DNA of 64,000 nucleotides from Botryosphaeria dothidea (GCA_011503125.2 WWBZ02000016.1:4216001-4280000), one strand, 5' to 3'. Shown: positions 34,606 to 47,501, counted from the first letter of the stretch. The notes: generated by a model from the letters alone, not told the origin. A program made the numbers and translations.

Positions 34606-36916
34606 ATGGCGCCCAGCTACGACAACCTGCCCGTCGACGACGACTTTGATGAGAGTGAGATCGATTTCTCCGACCTGACCGCCCAGTATGAGGTGCGCCT
34701 GGAGGAGGGCCTGGACGCCTTCGTTGTTGTCGATGGCCTGCCCGTCGTGCCCGAGGCCAGCCGCGAAAAGCTCGTCAAGTTCCTGCTGCGCAAGCTCAAC
34801 ACCGTCGGCCGCGCCTCGCAGGAGAGCGTCTTCATGCCCATGAACGATGAGGGCATGTCCGAGGGGTATGCACTCCCGCTGCTGCCCGCCGCCGCCGCAA
34901 GCTGACAGACGTGCCCAGATATGCCTTTGTCGAATTCGGCGCCCCCAGCGAAGCCGTCGCCGCCGTCAAGGCCCTGCACCGCACACCGCTCGACAAGAAG
35001 CACACCCTGCTGGTCAACAAGCTGACCGACATCGAGCGCTACGGCCGCGAGGGCCGCGTCGAGGAGGAATACAAGGAGCCCCACATCGAGCCCTTCCAAG
35101 AGAAGGAGCACCTGCGCTCGTGGCTGTCCGACCCGCGCGACCAGATTGCCATGTACCGCGACAAGAAGGTCGGCGTCTTCTGGCACGAGAAGGAGGATGC
35201 CCCGGAGCCCGTTGTCGACCGTGAGCACTGGACCGAGCTCTTTGTCGAGTGGTCGCCGCTCGGCACTTTCCTCATGTCCGTCCACGACCAGGGCGTCCAG
35301 CTGTGGGGTGGCAAGTCGTGGAGCAGGCAAAAGCGTTTCGCCCATCCCGGTGTGAAGCTAGTCAACTTCTCCCCCAACGAAAAGTACCTGGTAACCTGGT
35401 CGCCCGCCCCGCTGCAGGTCGACGAGTCCCGGCCCATCCCCAACCTGTCCATGGACGAAGACGGCAAGAACTACATCATCTGGGACATTGCTACCGCAAA
35501 GCCGATCCGCTCCTTCGTCACCATCGACCTGCCTCCCTCGACCGACGAGAACGGCCAGCCCGTCAAGAAGAAGCTCCAATGGCCCACTTTCAAGTGGTCC
35601 GCCGATGACAAGTATGTTGCGCGTATGACCCAGGGACAATCCATCGCAATCTACGAACTTCCCCGCATGAACATGCTCGACAAGACTTCTATCAAGATTG
35701 AGGGTGTCATGGATTTCGAGTGGGCACCTGCTACTCCTCAGCGCGAGGGCATCAAGACTTACGAACAGCTTCTGTGTTACTGGACACCCGAACTCGGCAG
35801 CGCTCCTGCTAAGGTCGGTCTCATGAGCATTCCCTCCAAGGAAATCGTTCGGACACGAAACTTGTTCAACGTTGCCGACGCGAAGCTTCACTGGCAATCG
35901 GATGCCGCCTATGTTTGCGTCAAGGTCGACATCCAGAAGACTAAGTCGAGGAAGTCGATGACCACGAACCTCGAGATCTTCCGCATCAAGGAGAAGGGAG
36001 TCCCGGTCGAAGTCATCGATTCTGTCAAGGAGACCGTCATCAACTTTGCCTGGGAGCCCAAGGGCAATCGCTTCTGTCTCATCACCACTGGCGAGCTCCC
36101 TACTGGCCCCTCAGCACCGAAGACAGCCGTTGCGTTCTTCGCCCCCGAGAAGACCAAGGGCAACACCGTCGGTAACTTCAAGCACGTCCGCACACTGGAC
36201 AAGAAGAACAGCAACGGTATTTACTGGTCACCAAAGGGCCGTTTCGTTGTCGTTGCGACTCTTGGCTCGCAGGCCTCGTTCGATTTGGACTTTTGGGACC
36301 TCGACTTTGAGGGTGTTCCTGATGAGACGACCAAGGATCTCCAGGCGAACCTTCAGCTCATGGCTTCCGGTGAGCACTACGGCATCACCAGCGTCGAGTG
36401 GGACCCGTCCGGCCGCTACGTCGCGACCGTTTCTTCTGCATTCATGCACCCTGTAAGTTACCCTACCTACCCCTATACTCTGGAAGAACCGCAGTTATTT
36501 TCTAACAGAATCACAAAAAGATGGAAAACGGCTACAAGATTTGGGATTTCAAGGGCCAGATCTTGCGCGAGGAGCAAATCGAGCGTTTCAAGCAGCTCGT
36601 GTGGAGGCCCCGCCCGCCGACCCTGCTGTCGAAGGAGGAACAGAAGAAGATCCGCAAGAACCTGCGCGAGTACAGCAAGATCTTCGAGGAGCAGGACTTC
36701 GAGAAGAAGAACACAGCCAATCGCGCCGTGGTCGAGAAGCGCCGCCGCCAGCTCGAGGAGTGGGTCGCATGGCGCGAGCGCGTCATCGAGCAGCTCAAGG
36801 AGGACGCGGTCGAGATTCTGGGCGGCAACGACGGCGCCGTCGATGCCGAGGATGGCGAGGTCATCGAGGAGGTCGTTGAGGAGATTATCGAAGAGAGCGA
36901 GGAGGTCGTGTCGTAG
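34606..36916 (+). CDS. PRT1: Translation initiation factor eIF3 subunit b
   Basis: Exons 34606-34865, 34919-36452 and 36509-36916 (introns 53 and 56 bp) encode 733 residues. An RRM lies at about residues 38-125 (VVVDGLPVV ... GYAFVEF, the latter across the first splice), followed by a nine-bladed beta-propeller region ([40 protein letters not shown]) and the C-terminal [10 protein letters not shown] with a charged helix rich in Lys/Glu. eIF3b is the scaffold of eIF3 on the 40S subunit. The acidic C-terminal run ([13 protein letters not shown]) is typical. It starts 184 bp after the transporter stop on the same strand. Confidence 0.97.
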
Positions 36917-38278
36917 ACGTGTGGGTTTGGCTGGCATGCGGGATGATGTGGTGGTCATTGCTCGAATATGTTGAAAAGAGATGAGGAATGACTTGTCAGA
37001 CACAAAAAATAACAGGGATAGGGGATGATGTGGGGAGATGAAGTTATGCACATGCCATAGAACGGGGCAGTTTAAAACAGGCATAATGGGATTTATCGTT
37101 ACTGAGCGCACTTTTTTTCTCCTTATGAGGTCGTCATAATCAAGGATGCTATCGACTGAACGGGCCCTCTTCTGCATAGCACGGGGGCCTCAATGGGATC
37201 AACCAACCCACTCCACCTCCGATCGCCACCGCGAACACAGATTTACGTCTTTTTTTATACCCCTCTTCCCCCCACTCCAGCTGCGAAAGCACAGATCGAA
37301 CCGTTCCCCTTGAACCTCCAATAAAGTCATCGCACAGACTAGTAAAGTCACATCTTCAACGAAACACCGTGCTGCTGCTCTGTATATAGCGCACAGACTC
37401 TCGCACTGATGAGGGTAGGAAAATGACTCGGGATGTTGTGACCCGTCCCCCTCTCCTTCTGTCTACGCAGTTACGTCCGTATGACCGGCGTTGCATCCGT
37501 TCGCTTTTGCATTCGTGGTTGTAGCGCGCACCCTCTCTACCGTCAGCGGAGTGTTGGAAAGGGGGCTGGTGCGTGCGGCCGATTGTATTAACACCTCGTC
37601 ACCGCTCTGATGCGGACGGCGGTGTGATTGAGGGATGCGCGAGAAGTCTGAGTCTCATGAGTCACTAAAGCTTCCGCTTTGGTATAGGTTTCTTTATAGA
37701 AAATAAGGATAGGTATACAATTTCTCAAGACCGTTAATGCAATGCATTGTATACTGAGCTATCGACTTTCCGGGTCCAAGTCTTTCCCAATATGGTAGAG
37801 GACGAGGGAGCCGAATGTACAAGATGAGGGCGATTTGTACTGCTTCGCAGGAAAATCGTTTGAACCCGTGCGCGTGTAGAGGGGAATAAGTGATGGGGTA
37901 TCCGGCCGTCGATGAATGTGCTTGCTCTGTTGCAATGGTACAAGTGACGAAGGAAAAAAAGCAAGTGGATATCGCGCATGTAGAGAACACGGCCTAACAA
38001 TGGTGTACGTGAAGCAACACGAGCGAGAGCTATACAAAGACCAAAAAAGAAAAGCCAAGAATAAGAGAGCAGCTGGAGACCGTAGCCAACCAGGAGAAAA
38101 CAAGACGCCAATTTCTCAACTCCCTTGCCTCCCTTACCATCACTTCACCGATGCAACCGCATGCTCAACACACACATGCACCGCTATGCCACCCCTTCAA
38201 TATATGCAATAGCAGAACAACCAACTCCGTAAGGGTTGAAAAAACACAGACACGGGAACGTATCCAAACATCCAATCA
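36917..38278. other. Intergenic between convergent genes
   Basis: 1.36 kb between eIF3b (plus) and the cation exchanger (minus). No family-like frame on either strand; no repeat noticed. Probably two 3' UTRs. Confidence 0.45.
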
Positions 38279-41200
38279 TCAGTTGATATTGTCGTCGCCC
38301 CACCCCAACACCTCTGCAACGACATTTCCAATGGTACTCACCGTCCACAGCACCACCAAGCTGCACCCGATGACCCGATCCATCCGCCACTTACGCATCG
38401 GCACCATGACGAGCAGACCCAGCAGCGTAACCAGCAGCGTTGCGCCGCTGACGATCAAGGTGCTACTAATGTCAAGATGGTAGGGTTTGAAGTGCAGCGG
38501 GTGGTCTGGGTGCTTTTCGTGCTTGTTCTCGGCTTTCTTGATGGTCATGTAGCAGCCGCTCAGACCGATGCCCAGCAGGATGTTGAGCATCGGCCCGCCG
38601 AAGCAGGCCGACAGCGCCATGACGGGGAAGCCGAGGCGCGCGACGGTGATGTCGGCGACCAGGTCGCCGAGCGAGTTGCCCACCGCGAAGATGGTCAGGC
38701 CGAGGATGGCGTCGCTGATGTTGAGGATGGCGCCGAGCGTTTTCAGGACGCCAACGACCTCGTTGGCGATGGTGCTGATCCATGCGATGGCCACCACGAA
38801 GCCGGCAAAGCACAGCAGGTTGCGCCATTTCGGAGGCCGGTCGGGCGTCGTGGTCGCAAGGAGGAGAAGGAGAACGGCGAGACTGCAGGCGAGGCTGATG
38901 AGGGTTGGTCGAATGAGGGCGCGCGGGTTGTCCATCTCGAAGTTGGCCCAGAAGATGATGATGACGAAGAGCGGGGCGGTGAAGATTTGGAGGATTACAA
39001 GCCACCGATCCCACTCCTTGGGCTCGGACGAGGAGTTGGCTGTTTGAGGGCGACGGGGCATTTCCTCCGGAGATTGATGCATAGGGCCCACAGAGGGCGA
39101 AATAATGACCATCGGCGACCGATCGTGGTATGCAGTCCGATGTTGAGTCTCGTGCGCTGCGGCAATGCCGGCTGTACTGCCGTGACCAGCTACACCATGC
39201 GTGTCTATTGATTCAGTGCGAGGGTGGCCGTCTTCCGCTGGAGGATCATCGTCCGGGGCGATGACAGTGATTGTGCTTGGTGCTGATCGGTGATTGCTGA
39301 CAGGAGTCCTGGCGATTGGGCTAGGAAGATTCAGTTCAGCTAGAGAATCCTCTTCGTCTTCATCCTTGTCGCCTTCGACAACCGGAAGAGTGATTGTGAG
39401 CAAGAAGACACTTGGCGCCGCAACAATGCCGAGAAGTTTCCCCCAAATACTTTTCTCCCAGAAGTTGCAGAGCGTGGGGAAGAGCTTGGAGAGAAGCCTC
39501 TGAGGGGTTGGCAAGATCCTGCTTGGCCACCACGAAGGAGGCTTCTCTTCGTCGTCCATTTCAGGAAAGTGTTCGTTCGGAAACAACGACACTGGTGACG
39601 CGCTAGGAGAAACTAGACGGAGACTGCCTGGCCTAGAGCCGCTATTAATGGACCAACCATAATCTCGATAGGCCGGGAATGGAGACAGATCTTGAGTAGC
39701 TTGTGCAGAGGCGGGAATTTCCAATTTAGGGAGCTGTTTGGGGCTGACTGCTGTAGACGAGGTTGCTGATAGATGCGAACCCTGTTGCGGACCTGGGGCA
39801 AAAAGTTGATCCGGAGGCGCGAGATGGTCTGGTGACAATGATCTGCGATGCTGATGTATCGCGGGGCTTGCTCCTCTGCTAGCCGGCTGAGATGGTGAAG
39901 GAGATAGCGAGATGGCTGGAGAGCGCCCTCCACGAGACGATGCATCCGAAGCTCTCCTCGAGTTGTTGGGTGGGACTCTGAGACTATTGTTGTCTTCGTC
40001 CAACGGCCCTAGAAGGTCCTGCTGCTGTGTGATATGTGATCTCAGAGCACCGGGGTCTAGCATTAATCCATCTGCATCATTGGCTGAGACTGCTCGGAGG
40101 CGGTAACCTCCTGCTGTCCTCACATCCAAATTTGGCCGGGTGACTGTTGGCGTCGCATCAGGCTGCCCTTGTGTTGCAACCTCGTAAGGCGGTCTTGCAG
40201 CTGGATCAGATATCGAAGACATGTGATCTTGTTGTTGGGCAGTCGTAAATGTCGGATCATCGGAGTAGCGGCGAAGGTTGATTGGCATGGACTGAATGTT
40301 CCGCGACTTTTTCAACGAGGTCATGACGGCACGGAACTCCAGAGCTCCAACCAAACTAGGGCGAATGGGTGGCGGCCGCGTATTGCGCCGTTCCCCAAGA
40401 CGTGGTCGACTCAGGCGCATGTTGCGGTTCAGTTCTCCAAGCCACCTCTCTCGAACTTCCTCATCCGCGCGCTCAAAGCCCAGGTCCTCGTCGTCGCTGT
40501 TGTTTTGCTCTAACATGAGCAAGTCATCGACAGAAGCGTTGCGTGAGTGGCGATTCCTCCCGTCTACGCTGGCATCTTCTTCATCATGGTAGGGTTCGAA
40601 GACCTCGGCTTCCTCGCCGCCGGGGGTGACAAAATGGGCCCTTGCCATGGCCTCAACATGTCTCCTTCGTTGCCTGCGGCCATGCCACCAGTGCCAACAC
40701 AGCACGAAAAGAACGTAGGCGATATAGAAGCCAACCATAGCGGCGCATTCCCACAGAGAGAGCTTCCCGTCGATTAAGAATACCATACTGAACGCGGCGG
40801 CAAAGATAAAGAAGGAGACGTCTCGGACGAAGCTCCTGCGGTCGACCTTGAAGGGGCGGACTAGGGCCATGGAGCCGGCAACGACGGCGGTAATGAAGCC
40901 AGCAGCACCAATGAGCTCGCCGACAGCCAAACTCCCGCTGTTTGTTTTCATGGCGGCAAAGGTGGAGAAGACATCGGGACTGCCGTTGCCGAAGGCTAAG
41001 AATGTGACGCCGGCCATGCTTTCACTCATGCCCAAGAGACTTGATATGGTGCTCAAGTTGACGCAGAAGAAATCGCTGGCAGCGATGCCAATGGTGGAGA
41101 AGAGCATGGCGAGCCATGCTACGAGAATGGCGAAGGCGAATGGCTTGGCGTGGGGCAGGCGGCAGTAGTAGAGTTGCAGGTAGGAAAAAATGCCAGCTTC

Positions 41201-41534
41201 CTCGTCGGGACAGTTTGCGCGGACAAAGGCACACTTGTCGGGGGCATGGTGGACCAGGCGACACTGTGTTGGCGTTAGCTGGGCGGTGTCGCGTGAGGAG
41301 TGGGAGTGGATGTACCTCTTCGTCGTTGACGGCCAGGCCGCGCGGCGAGAGCGGCGAGGCATGGCGAGCGGCAGGCGACCTGGAGGGGTCCAGGAACAGA
41401 CTGACGGCGGCGATGGCACACACGAGCAGGATGGTCGCAAAGAATGGGCGGGCGGAGAAGGAGCGCTTCCTCTTAGCGCGTGTGGACGAGGATAGCTGCG
41501 GCCGGCGCAACACAGAAGGCGTTGGAACTGCCAT
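38279..41534 (-). CDS. CaCA superfamily sodium/calcium exchanger-like protein
   Basis: Minus-strand exons 41534-41316 and 41263-38279 (52-bp intron, gtacat...aacacag) encode 1067 residues. A basic N-terminus is followed by a hydrophobic anchor (ATILLVCAIAAVSLFL), then CRLVHHAPDKCAFVRANC. The first alpha-repeat is at about 155-195 (TFLAFGNGSPDVFSTFAAMK) and the second at 920-975 (TIFAVGNSLGDLVAD ... GGPMLNILLGIG). Between them lies a roughly 400-residue Ser/Pro/acidic loop, predicted cytosolic and disordered. It belongs with the large fungal NCLX/YDL206W-like exchangers of vacuole or other endomembranes, moving Ca2+ or another divalent ion against Na+ or H+. The ion and membrane are not determinable here. 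Confidence 0.88.
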
Positions 41535-41945
41535 GGCGACAGGGCTCGTCGGGGACAGAGGGGCACATTGGGTCACGGCGCGGAAACAGGAGTGAAGGGT
41601 AGTTTATGAGGGCTGGCTTGAAATCTGGGCAGCGGCGCAAGTGGGAGTCGCTCATCCGCTAGAGCAGCGGCAGTTTAGCTGACGTACCAGCCAGTGACGG
41701 AGCGGTAGCCGGGGTCTGTCACCTCTGCCGCGTCCCCGGACAAGGCGCCGCGCCGTGCGCTGGCCCAGTGGCGGTGCGCTCGACTGTGGCGTCATGCAGC
41801 TCCGACCCTCCGACCCTCCGACCCTCCGACTGCCTGTGTTTTGATCCGTAAACACCGTCGCTCAACCTCCTCCACCAAGCCGTCCGCCCACGCACACGCA
41901 TGGTAGCCGCGCCCCCATCACGCCCGCCATCGCCTGCCGTCCACC
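41535..41945. promoter_or_regulatory. Bidirectional promoter of the exchanger and BRN1, with 8-bp tandem repeat
   Basis: 411 bp separate the two starts. A CGACCCTC unit repeats 3.5 times at 41803-41830. No TATA box or MluI cell-cycle box was seen. Confidence 0.45.
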
Positions 41946-44540
41946 ATGCCGCGCGCCCGTGACCGCTACTCGTCCGTTGCGACGCCCCAGAAACATGCCC
42001 CCATCAAGTCCGGCTCCACCCTTCTGTCACCAGGCTCTCCGCTAATCTGCCTTGCAGGGTGCCTCTCAACGATGACAAGCAGGAGAAGGCCAAGCGCCTT
42101 CAGTCGCGCCAGGCCCTCCATGAGACCCAGATGAACCAGATCCGCGCCGCCGCAACCCCCGTCCGACGTCGCCAGACCTTGACCAGCCAGAGCCAATACA
42201 CCCCCGGCGATAACGACGAAAACACCTTCCACGTCGGCGGAGATGCCGTTACCCCCATGAAACGCGTGCCGATCCTGGCCAACTTCGAGGAGTGGATGAA
42301 GATGGCCACAGACAACGTGAGTCGCCTGCACCGGCCGCATGAGCACCGGCCGCGATAGGCTAACCATAGTGGAAGAAAATCAATGCCAACAATTCATGGA
42401 ACTTTGCCCTCATCGACTACTTCCATGACATGTCGCTGCTGAAAGAGGGTGACAGCGTCAACTTCCAACGCGCCAGCTGCACCCTCGACGGATGTGTCAA
42501 GATTTACACTAGCAGAATCGACAGCGTCGCCACCGAGACTGGAAAGCTGCTGAGCGGTCTGGCCACGAGCAACGACAACAAGAAGCGCAGGGGTGACGAT
42601 GCCGAAGGAGAGGGCGACGATGGCGACGATGACGAGGAGGAGGGCGACGATGGTCACAGGAAGAAAACGCGCAAGCGGGCACAGAGATCTGCCGAGTCGA
42701 CTCTGGTGTCGTCATTTGCCCAGCTACAACTGAAAAAGATGGACATGGAACTTTCCGTCGACCCGCTCTTCAAGAAAGCATCCGCAGATTTTGACGAAGG
42801 AGGTGCCAAAGGTCTTCTTCTAAACCATCTGTCCATCGATACGAACGGCCGGATTGTTTTCGATAGCAGTGATGACGTCCAACCTGGTCAAGACAAGGCT
42901 GAAGCCGAGGAAGAGGACCAAGAGCAGGACGAAGATAAGATGGACGTTGACGGCGAAGAAGCCAAGCAGGAGCCCGCAACCCAGCATACAGACATCGACA
43001 TCTCAGCCCTAGGTGCCAGGTTTTTCCCGGACCTGTCGATTTTGGATGGCCAAGACATTTGCCCCTCACTCAAGAACTTTGACCTGGGAGATCCTGACGC
43101 CGCGAACCTGCCCTTCCTGAAGGCCCCTGAGGACTGGAGAAATGAGAACAAGGACGATGAGCAGGGCGACGGTGCTGGTGGTTTCCTTGCGGATGGTTTC
43201 GATGACGATGATGACCTCGGTGCATTCGACCTGCCCGCAGAAACCGGCTTCGGTGAAGGTGGTGAGATGTGGGCGAGAGAAGCAGCATTGGAGACGCAAA
43301 TGCGTGTTCACACCATGGGCCCTGACAGTGATGATCGTGAGGGAGAAGAGGGAATGGACGACGTTGGAGGCTTCGATGCAGATCGTACACATTACGGGGT
43401 AACGTTGACGGCAGGACGCGAGCAGGACCAGGAGAATATCCTCAATTACTTCGACAAAGCATTATCAAAGAATTGGGCTGGTCCGGAACACTGGCGCATC
43501 AGGAGAATCAAGGATATCAACAAGGCGAACGAACCCGGGCCGACTAAGAGGAAAGAGAAGGAGCCTTTCCAGATCGATTTCTCTTCCCCGATGACTCAGT
43601 CTATGGCTGATGCATTGTACACGTCCGCGACGATATCGTCGACTATATCCTTGCCCAAGGCCCAATGGAAGTCAAAATCCCGCAACCTGCTTCCAGATGA
43701 CAAACACTTTAACTCTCGTCAACTCCTTCGGCTTTTCCTCAAGCCAAAGGCTCGCATGGGCGCGCGTAGTAAGTCTGGTTCCTCTGGCAACAGGGACAAT
43801 CAGAAGCAACACGAGCCTGAAGGCGAAATGGACGAGGTATTTTGGGCGCGTAACGAAGACCGCGCTGCCCAGAATCCCGAGAATGAAGATGCGCCTGCAC
43901 AAGGAAACTACGATGCGGATTTCTTCCAAGATGATGGGCTGGGTGCTGTGGGTGGAGATGAAGACAGTGACATATTCGCTGACGCACGCGAGATGTTCTC
44001 ACCGCCACCCGAGTTCAAGGAGGGCGCTCAGGTCGGAGAGGCTAGCGTTCTCAACGGCAACCAGGAAGGCGCATTTGGCACACAACTTGTCACGCAGAGC
44101 AGACGACTACGACCTGAGTATGTGCAGTATGCGCGAGTGGCGAAGAAGGTCGACGTGCGGCGGTTGAAGGAAGAGATGTGGCGCGGCATCGGAATGGGCG
44201 ACCTAGAGGAGGACATCGAGGACGTAAGTTCCATTGATGAAGTCTTGTGTTGTACCATTCCCCGGTTACTAACGAACGTGCACAGTCTATTCTGCAGAAC
44301 AAGACACCTGCTCCATCTGCTCCCATGGCATCTGACGGATCGCTCAAATTCACCGACGTGGTCAACAATCTGCAGGCAGTATATCCGAGGAAACAGATGG
44401 CCGACATCTCGACAAGTTACTGCTTCATCTGCCTCTTGCACCTTGCTAACGAGAAAGGGTTGGTGATTGAAAATGAAGAAAACTTTACGGATCTCACAAT
44501 CAGAAAAGATCCGAGGGCAATTCTTGAAGGTGCGGAGTAA
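41946..44540 (+). CDS. BRN1: Condensin complex subunit 2 (kleisin Brn1/CAP-H)
   Basis: Exons 41946-42007, 42058-42316, 42370-44223 and 44286-44540 (introns 50, 53 and 62 bp) encode 809 residues. The N-terminal kleisin region reads FEEWMKMATDN ... INANNSWNFALIDYFHDM, followed by CTLDGCVKIYTSRIDSVATETGKLLSGL, the acidic block characteristic of the family, and the central DNLP-like segment SLKNFDLGD. The C-terminus has the winged-helix region FTDVVNNLQAVYPRKQMADISTSYCFICLLHLANEKGL. Brn1 bridges Smc2 and Smc4 and recruits the HEAT subunits to compact mitotic chromosomes. All parts are present. Confidence 0.96.
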
Positions 44541-45721
44541 GTTCGGAGAGAGTGGCCTTTTGATGTCCGTAACGATTACGTGGGCTGTTCCTGTATGTGA
44601 TGAACTAGGGTCGGGGCTTATTGCATGGGATGCCGGCTGGTTGGCGTTTTACGGTCGTGTCAGGCCTAGGCGGCTTTGTCTACCTATTTTTGTTCTATGT
44701 TTTTTTTTTCTGGACTGGGCGGGTTGGGTCTCAGGCGCGGCACCAGTCCATGGGACGAAATCGATATCCTTTCCGTGGGAGCATTCTGCCGAGTGCAACT
44801 CGACTGATAAGCAGATGGTTTAGATAGAGGACTGTTAAGTTCCTACTCCGTAAGTGGATGTTTCTAGCATTTCTTTGCGGCCTGCTAAAGGCTCGGGATG
44901 GCCGGCGCGGCATGGCGTTGTCAGCGCTGTCGTTCTTCGTAAAGCAGCTTTACGCGACAATGACGGCGGCGATGGATCTAGCAAACAAAGCCGCCACGGT
45001 CTCGGTGCTCCGATAACACCGATACTCCTCGATGTTACCGTGTGAACATGAGGAGGTAAGGTCTAATTATGCATCTCGCCTGACTTTCCGTCGGACTTGT
45101 TGTCAACCAATCCACCTCAAAGCGCGCGGACGTTCTCCCAAGGCGGGCATACTGCCATTTCCATCATACCCGGCTGGTCGGCTCGGTTGTTCTTCGAGAA
45201 GCCGTCCGAGGCTGGCTCCATGGAACTTGGCCTTGAAGTTTCTATTTTCTTCTCGATGCATTGCTTCTCTACTGCTGAAAAGCCAGCCTTATCCGCGGTG
45301 CTCGCACACCTTTCGCAGGAATTTCGCCGCCTGAGATATCGACCTGACTATGCTTGCCATGCCTTTCCGCGCCGGTCCCATACTGGAGGCAGGACAAGGA
45401 CAAGACGACTGCGCCACAGAGAGCCCAAACGGCAACACCCAGAGAATTCTCCGAAATGCAGCATCTGCGATGACTCGCAGCGCTTCACAGCTCGAAGCTT
45501 TGGCCCACTACATCATTTCAAGCGCCGCTTTAACAGCGCAATTCTCCGCTCGAACCGGCGTTCTAGAGCTGCTGGTCGCTATCAGCGCATTCGAGTGGGT
45601 GGCTGTGCGAAACAATCCCGGCGCCAGCTGTCAGAAACGTGCGGTGTGAGTTGCTTCACATTCGATACTCCCGCCCAAAAAACTCTCCCCAGCGCGTCTA
45701 AGCCACCTCCCCGCCAAGAGA
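44541..45721. other. Intergenic, one weak small ORF
   Basis: 3' flank of BRN1 and upstream region of the next gene. A 99-codon frame with a good ATG (45350-45649, containing ALTAQFSARTGVLELL) overlaps a 232-codon frame lacking an ATG start; neither is recognisable, so I leave both uncalled. Confidence 0.35.
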
Positions 45722-46432
45722 ATGCCTTATCAATTCATCCACCTGTCCAGTCAAGAGCATTCGCACTTTTCCACCGAGGAAGATCGGAAAGATAAGCATG
45801 CGCTGATGCGTGTTTTAGGGCCCTTCTCTCCTGGTGCCTCTCTCTCACGACCTTCGGCTGCTACCAGTTCAGGAAAAGACGGCTTGGTCAACTGTAAGGG
45901 AAAGCTTCTTTCGCCCTCCACTTCCCGCCTTTCTGCTTCCTGCAGCCCTCTGCCTCGCATGGTCTTGCCTTTCAATCGCTCACACCGATATTCTCTCGCG
46001 AGAACTCGTCTATCTTTCCTTGATATCCACCCCGCCTCCACCTTCCCTTCATCCTCACCCCCAGGATCTGCTACCAAGATCGCTACCCCCCTTCTCCACA
46101 TGAGAGAACACAAAACACGCAGCATTCCCGCCCATGACGTCTCACTCTCCGGCATATTCCTTCACGAAACGACGCTAACCCTCGCTCCCCACTCCGCCTG
46201 TAGCTCGCTCCTCGCAATCCTCCTCCTCGCCCTCTGCATAATCGCCGTCGGCGTCTCCGGTACCCCCAGTAATCTCGATCTCGACGCCGTGGTCGGGCTG
46301 TGGATGCCGCCAGCACTGTCGGTGAGCACTTTCGCCATCGTTTGCGTGCCGATCGTGTTGGAGTACCTCGCGCGCCTGTCGGAAGGGTTGGGTATCGGCT
46401 TGAGGGCTTGGAATGGTATGGCGCCCTTGTGA
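45722..46432 (+). CDS. Putative membrane protein, unidentified
   Basis: An uninterrupted frame from ATG at 45722 encodes 236 residues. The first 140 are Ser/Pro/Arg-rich and polar; two hydrophobic segments follow (about residues 160-180, SSLLAILLLALCIIAVGV, and 193-215, around STFAIVCVPIVLEYL). I do not recognise the family. A 52-bp segment at 45894-45945 has a good donor (gtaagg) and acceptor (ctgcag) and a length not divisible by three, so an alternative spliced product is possible. Codon use is less biased than in the housekeeping neighbours. Confidence 0.4.
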   Translation: MPYQFIHLSSQEHSHFSTEEDRKDKHALMRVLGPFSPGASLSRPSAATSSGKDGLVNCKGKLLSPSTSRLSASCSPLPRMVLPFNRSHRYSLARTRLSFLDIHPASTFPSSSPPGSATKIATPLLHMREHKTRSIPAHDVSLSGIFLHETTLTLAPHSACSSLLAILLLALCIIAVGVSGTPSNLDLDAVVGLWMPPALSVSTFAIVCVPIVLEYLARLSEGLGIGLRAWNGMAPL

Positions 46433-46828
46433 GGATAGAGTTTTGAGAGATGCTAGGCGTGTATGTGGTAGTGAAAGCGTTTTTGGTCGCTGTGAAAAGC
46501 TAGGTTCGTGTCTCCTCGTGTTTTGATTCCATTTCTATGGCTTCTTGTTTGTAGAAGTGTAATATCTAATGGCTTACAATGCTTATTTCTTTCCCTCATT
46601 ACTCCACACAATTTGCATCAGGCGTTTCAAGCATTTCGTCACTATACATGGTGATTCGAAGCAGTTGTCAGGACGCAGAATGCCATTCATATTCCCGAAC
46701 ATCTGTGTTCAGTTTGGTGCCGCACCTCTCCAGGAGCCATCTGCCCTCCTCTCGAATACATGATAAAACTCGCGATTCCTCCTTTCTGGCGCATCAAAGC
46801 ACGCATCAAAGGACTCACCGACGCCATC
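46433..46828. other. Intergenic between convergent genes
   Basis: 3' flanks of the putative membrane protein gene (plus) and the next gene (minus). Nothing else seen. Confidence 0.45.
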
Positions 46829-47361
46829 TCACCCCTCCTTCTCCTCCACCTCAACATCCCTCTCCGCCGCCTTCCAATGAAACACCCCCTCCGCATCCGC
46901 GCCTTCCCTCTCGAAAATCTTAACCACCAACCCCGGCTTCACCGCCAGCTGCCCGGTCACCCCGAAAGCCGTCGCCATCGGGACCCGCCACGTCCGCCAA
47001 AGCCTCTCCACCTTCTCGTCGTCCCACTCCTCCTCCTCCACGCCGGCGGGCATGCGCTCCTCGCGGAACAGGACGATCGCCGTGCGGCCGTCGCGCGCAC
47101 TGCGCTCGTCCAGCACGACGAAGGTGTCCGGGCTGAGCCAGCTGGGCGCAGAGGAGATGCGGGACAGGAAGAAGGCGCCCATCTCGTCGGTCGTGGCGCC
47201 GGCGAAGTCGGACGCGAAGTCGTCGTCGATGGGAAGGGACGTCGCGTGCGAGGGAATGGGCTGGCTGCGCGTGCGTATGAGGAGCCAGGCCGGGCTGGCG
47301 TTGGGGTCGCGTTGGCTTTCGTGGAGGAAGGTCTCGACGACCTGGGGTTTGGCTGGGTAAG

Positions 47362-47417
<56 letters not shown>

Positions 47418-47501
47418 AGGTTGCGGAGGGAGTGGAGAGGGATTGTTTTGCTTTACCTCTTTGGAGGGGTTGGTGGTGGAGAAGAGGAGGAAGTAGGACA
47501 T
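46829..47501 (-). CDS. Unidentified 192-residue protein, intron with GA repeat
   Basis: Minus-strand exons 47501-47457 and 47362-46829 encode 192 residues. The start MSYFLLFSTTNPSKE joins to AYPAKPQVVETFLHE. The rest includes PAWLLIRTRSQPIP, DDFASDFAGATTDEMGAFF, SPDTFVVLDERSARDGR and an acidic tail; it looks like a compact soluble domain of unknown function. The 94-bp intron contains 23 GA dinucleotides ending just before the AAAAG acceptor. A TATA-like ATAAATA (minus strand, about 47583-47590) lies near 85 bp upstream. The alternative acceptor CCCAG 10 nt downstream would break the frame. Confidence 0.65.
47367..47412. repeat. TC/GA microsatellite, 23 units
   Basis: Pure TC repeat on the plus strand, which is a polypurine GA tract on the transcribed strand, lying directly upstream of the 3' splice site of the overlapping minus-strand gene. 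Confidence 0.95.

Noticed and set aside
41803..41830. 8-bp tandem repeats as a regulatory array
   Set aside because: Only 3.5 copies of CGACCCTC in a GC-rich promoter; too few to claim function.
45097..45795. 232-codon plus-strand open frame
   Set aside because: It lacks an ATG start, overlaps two other frames and has an irregular composition.
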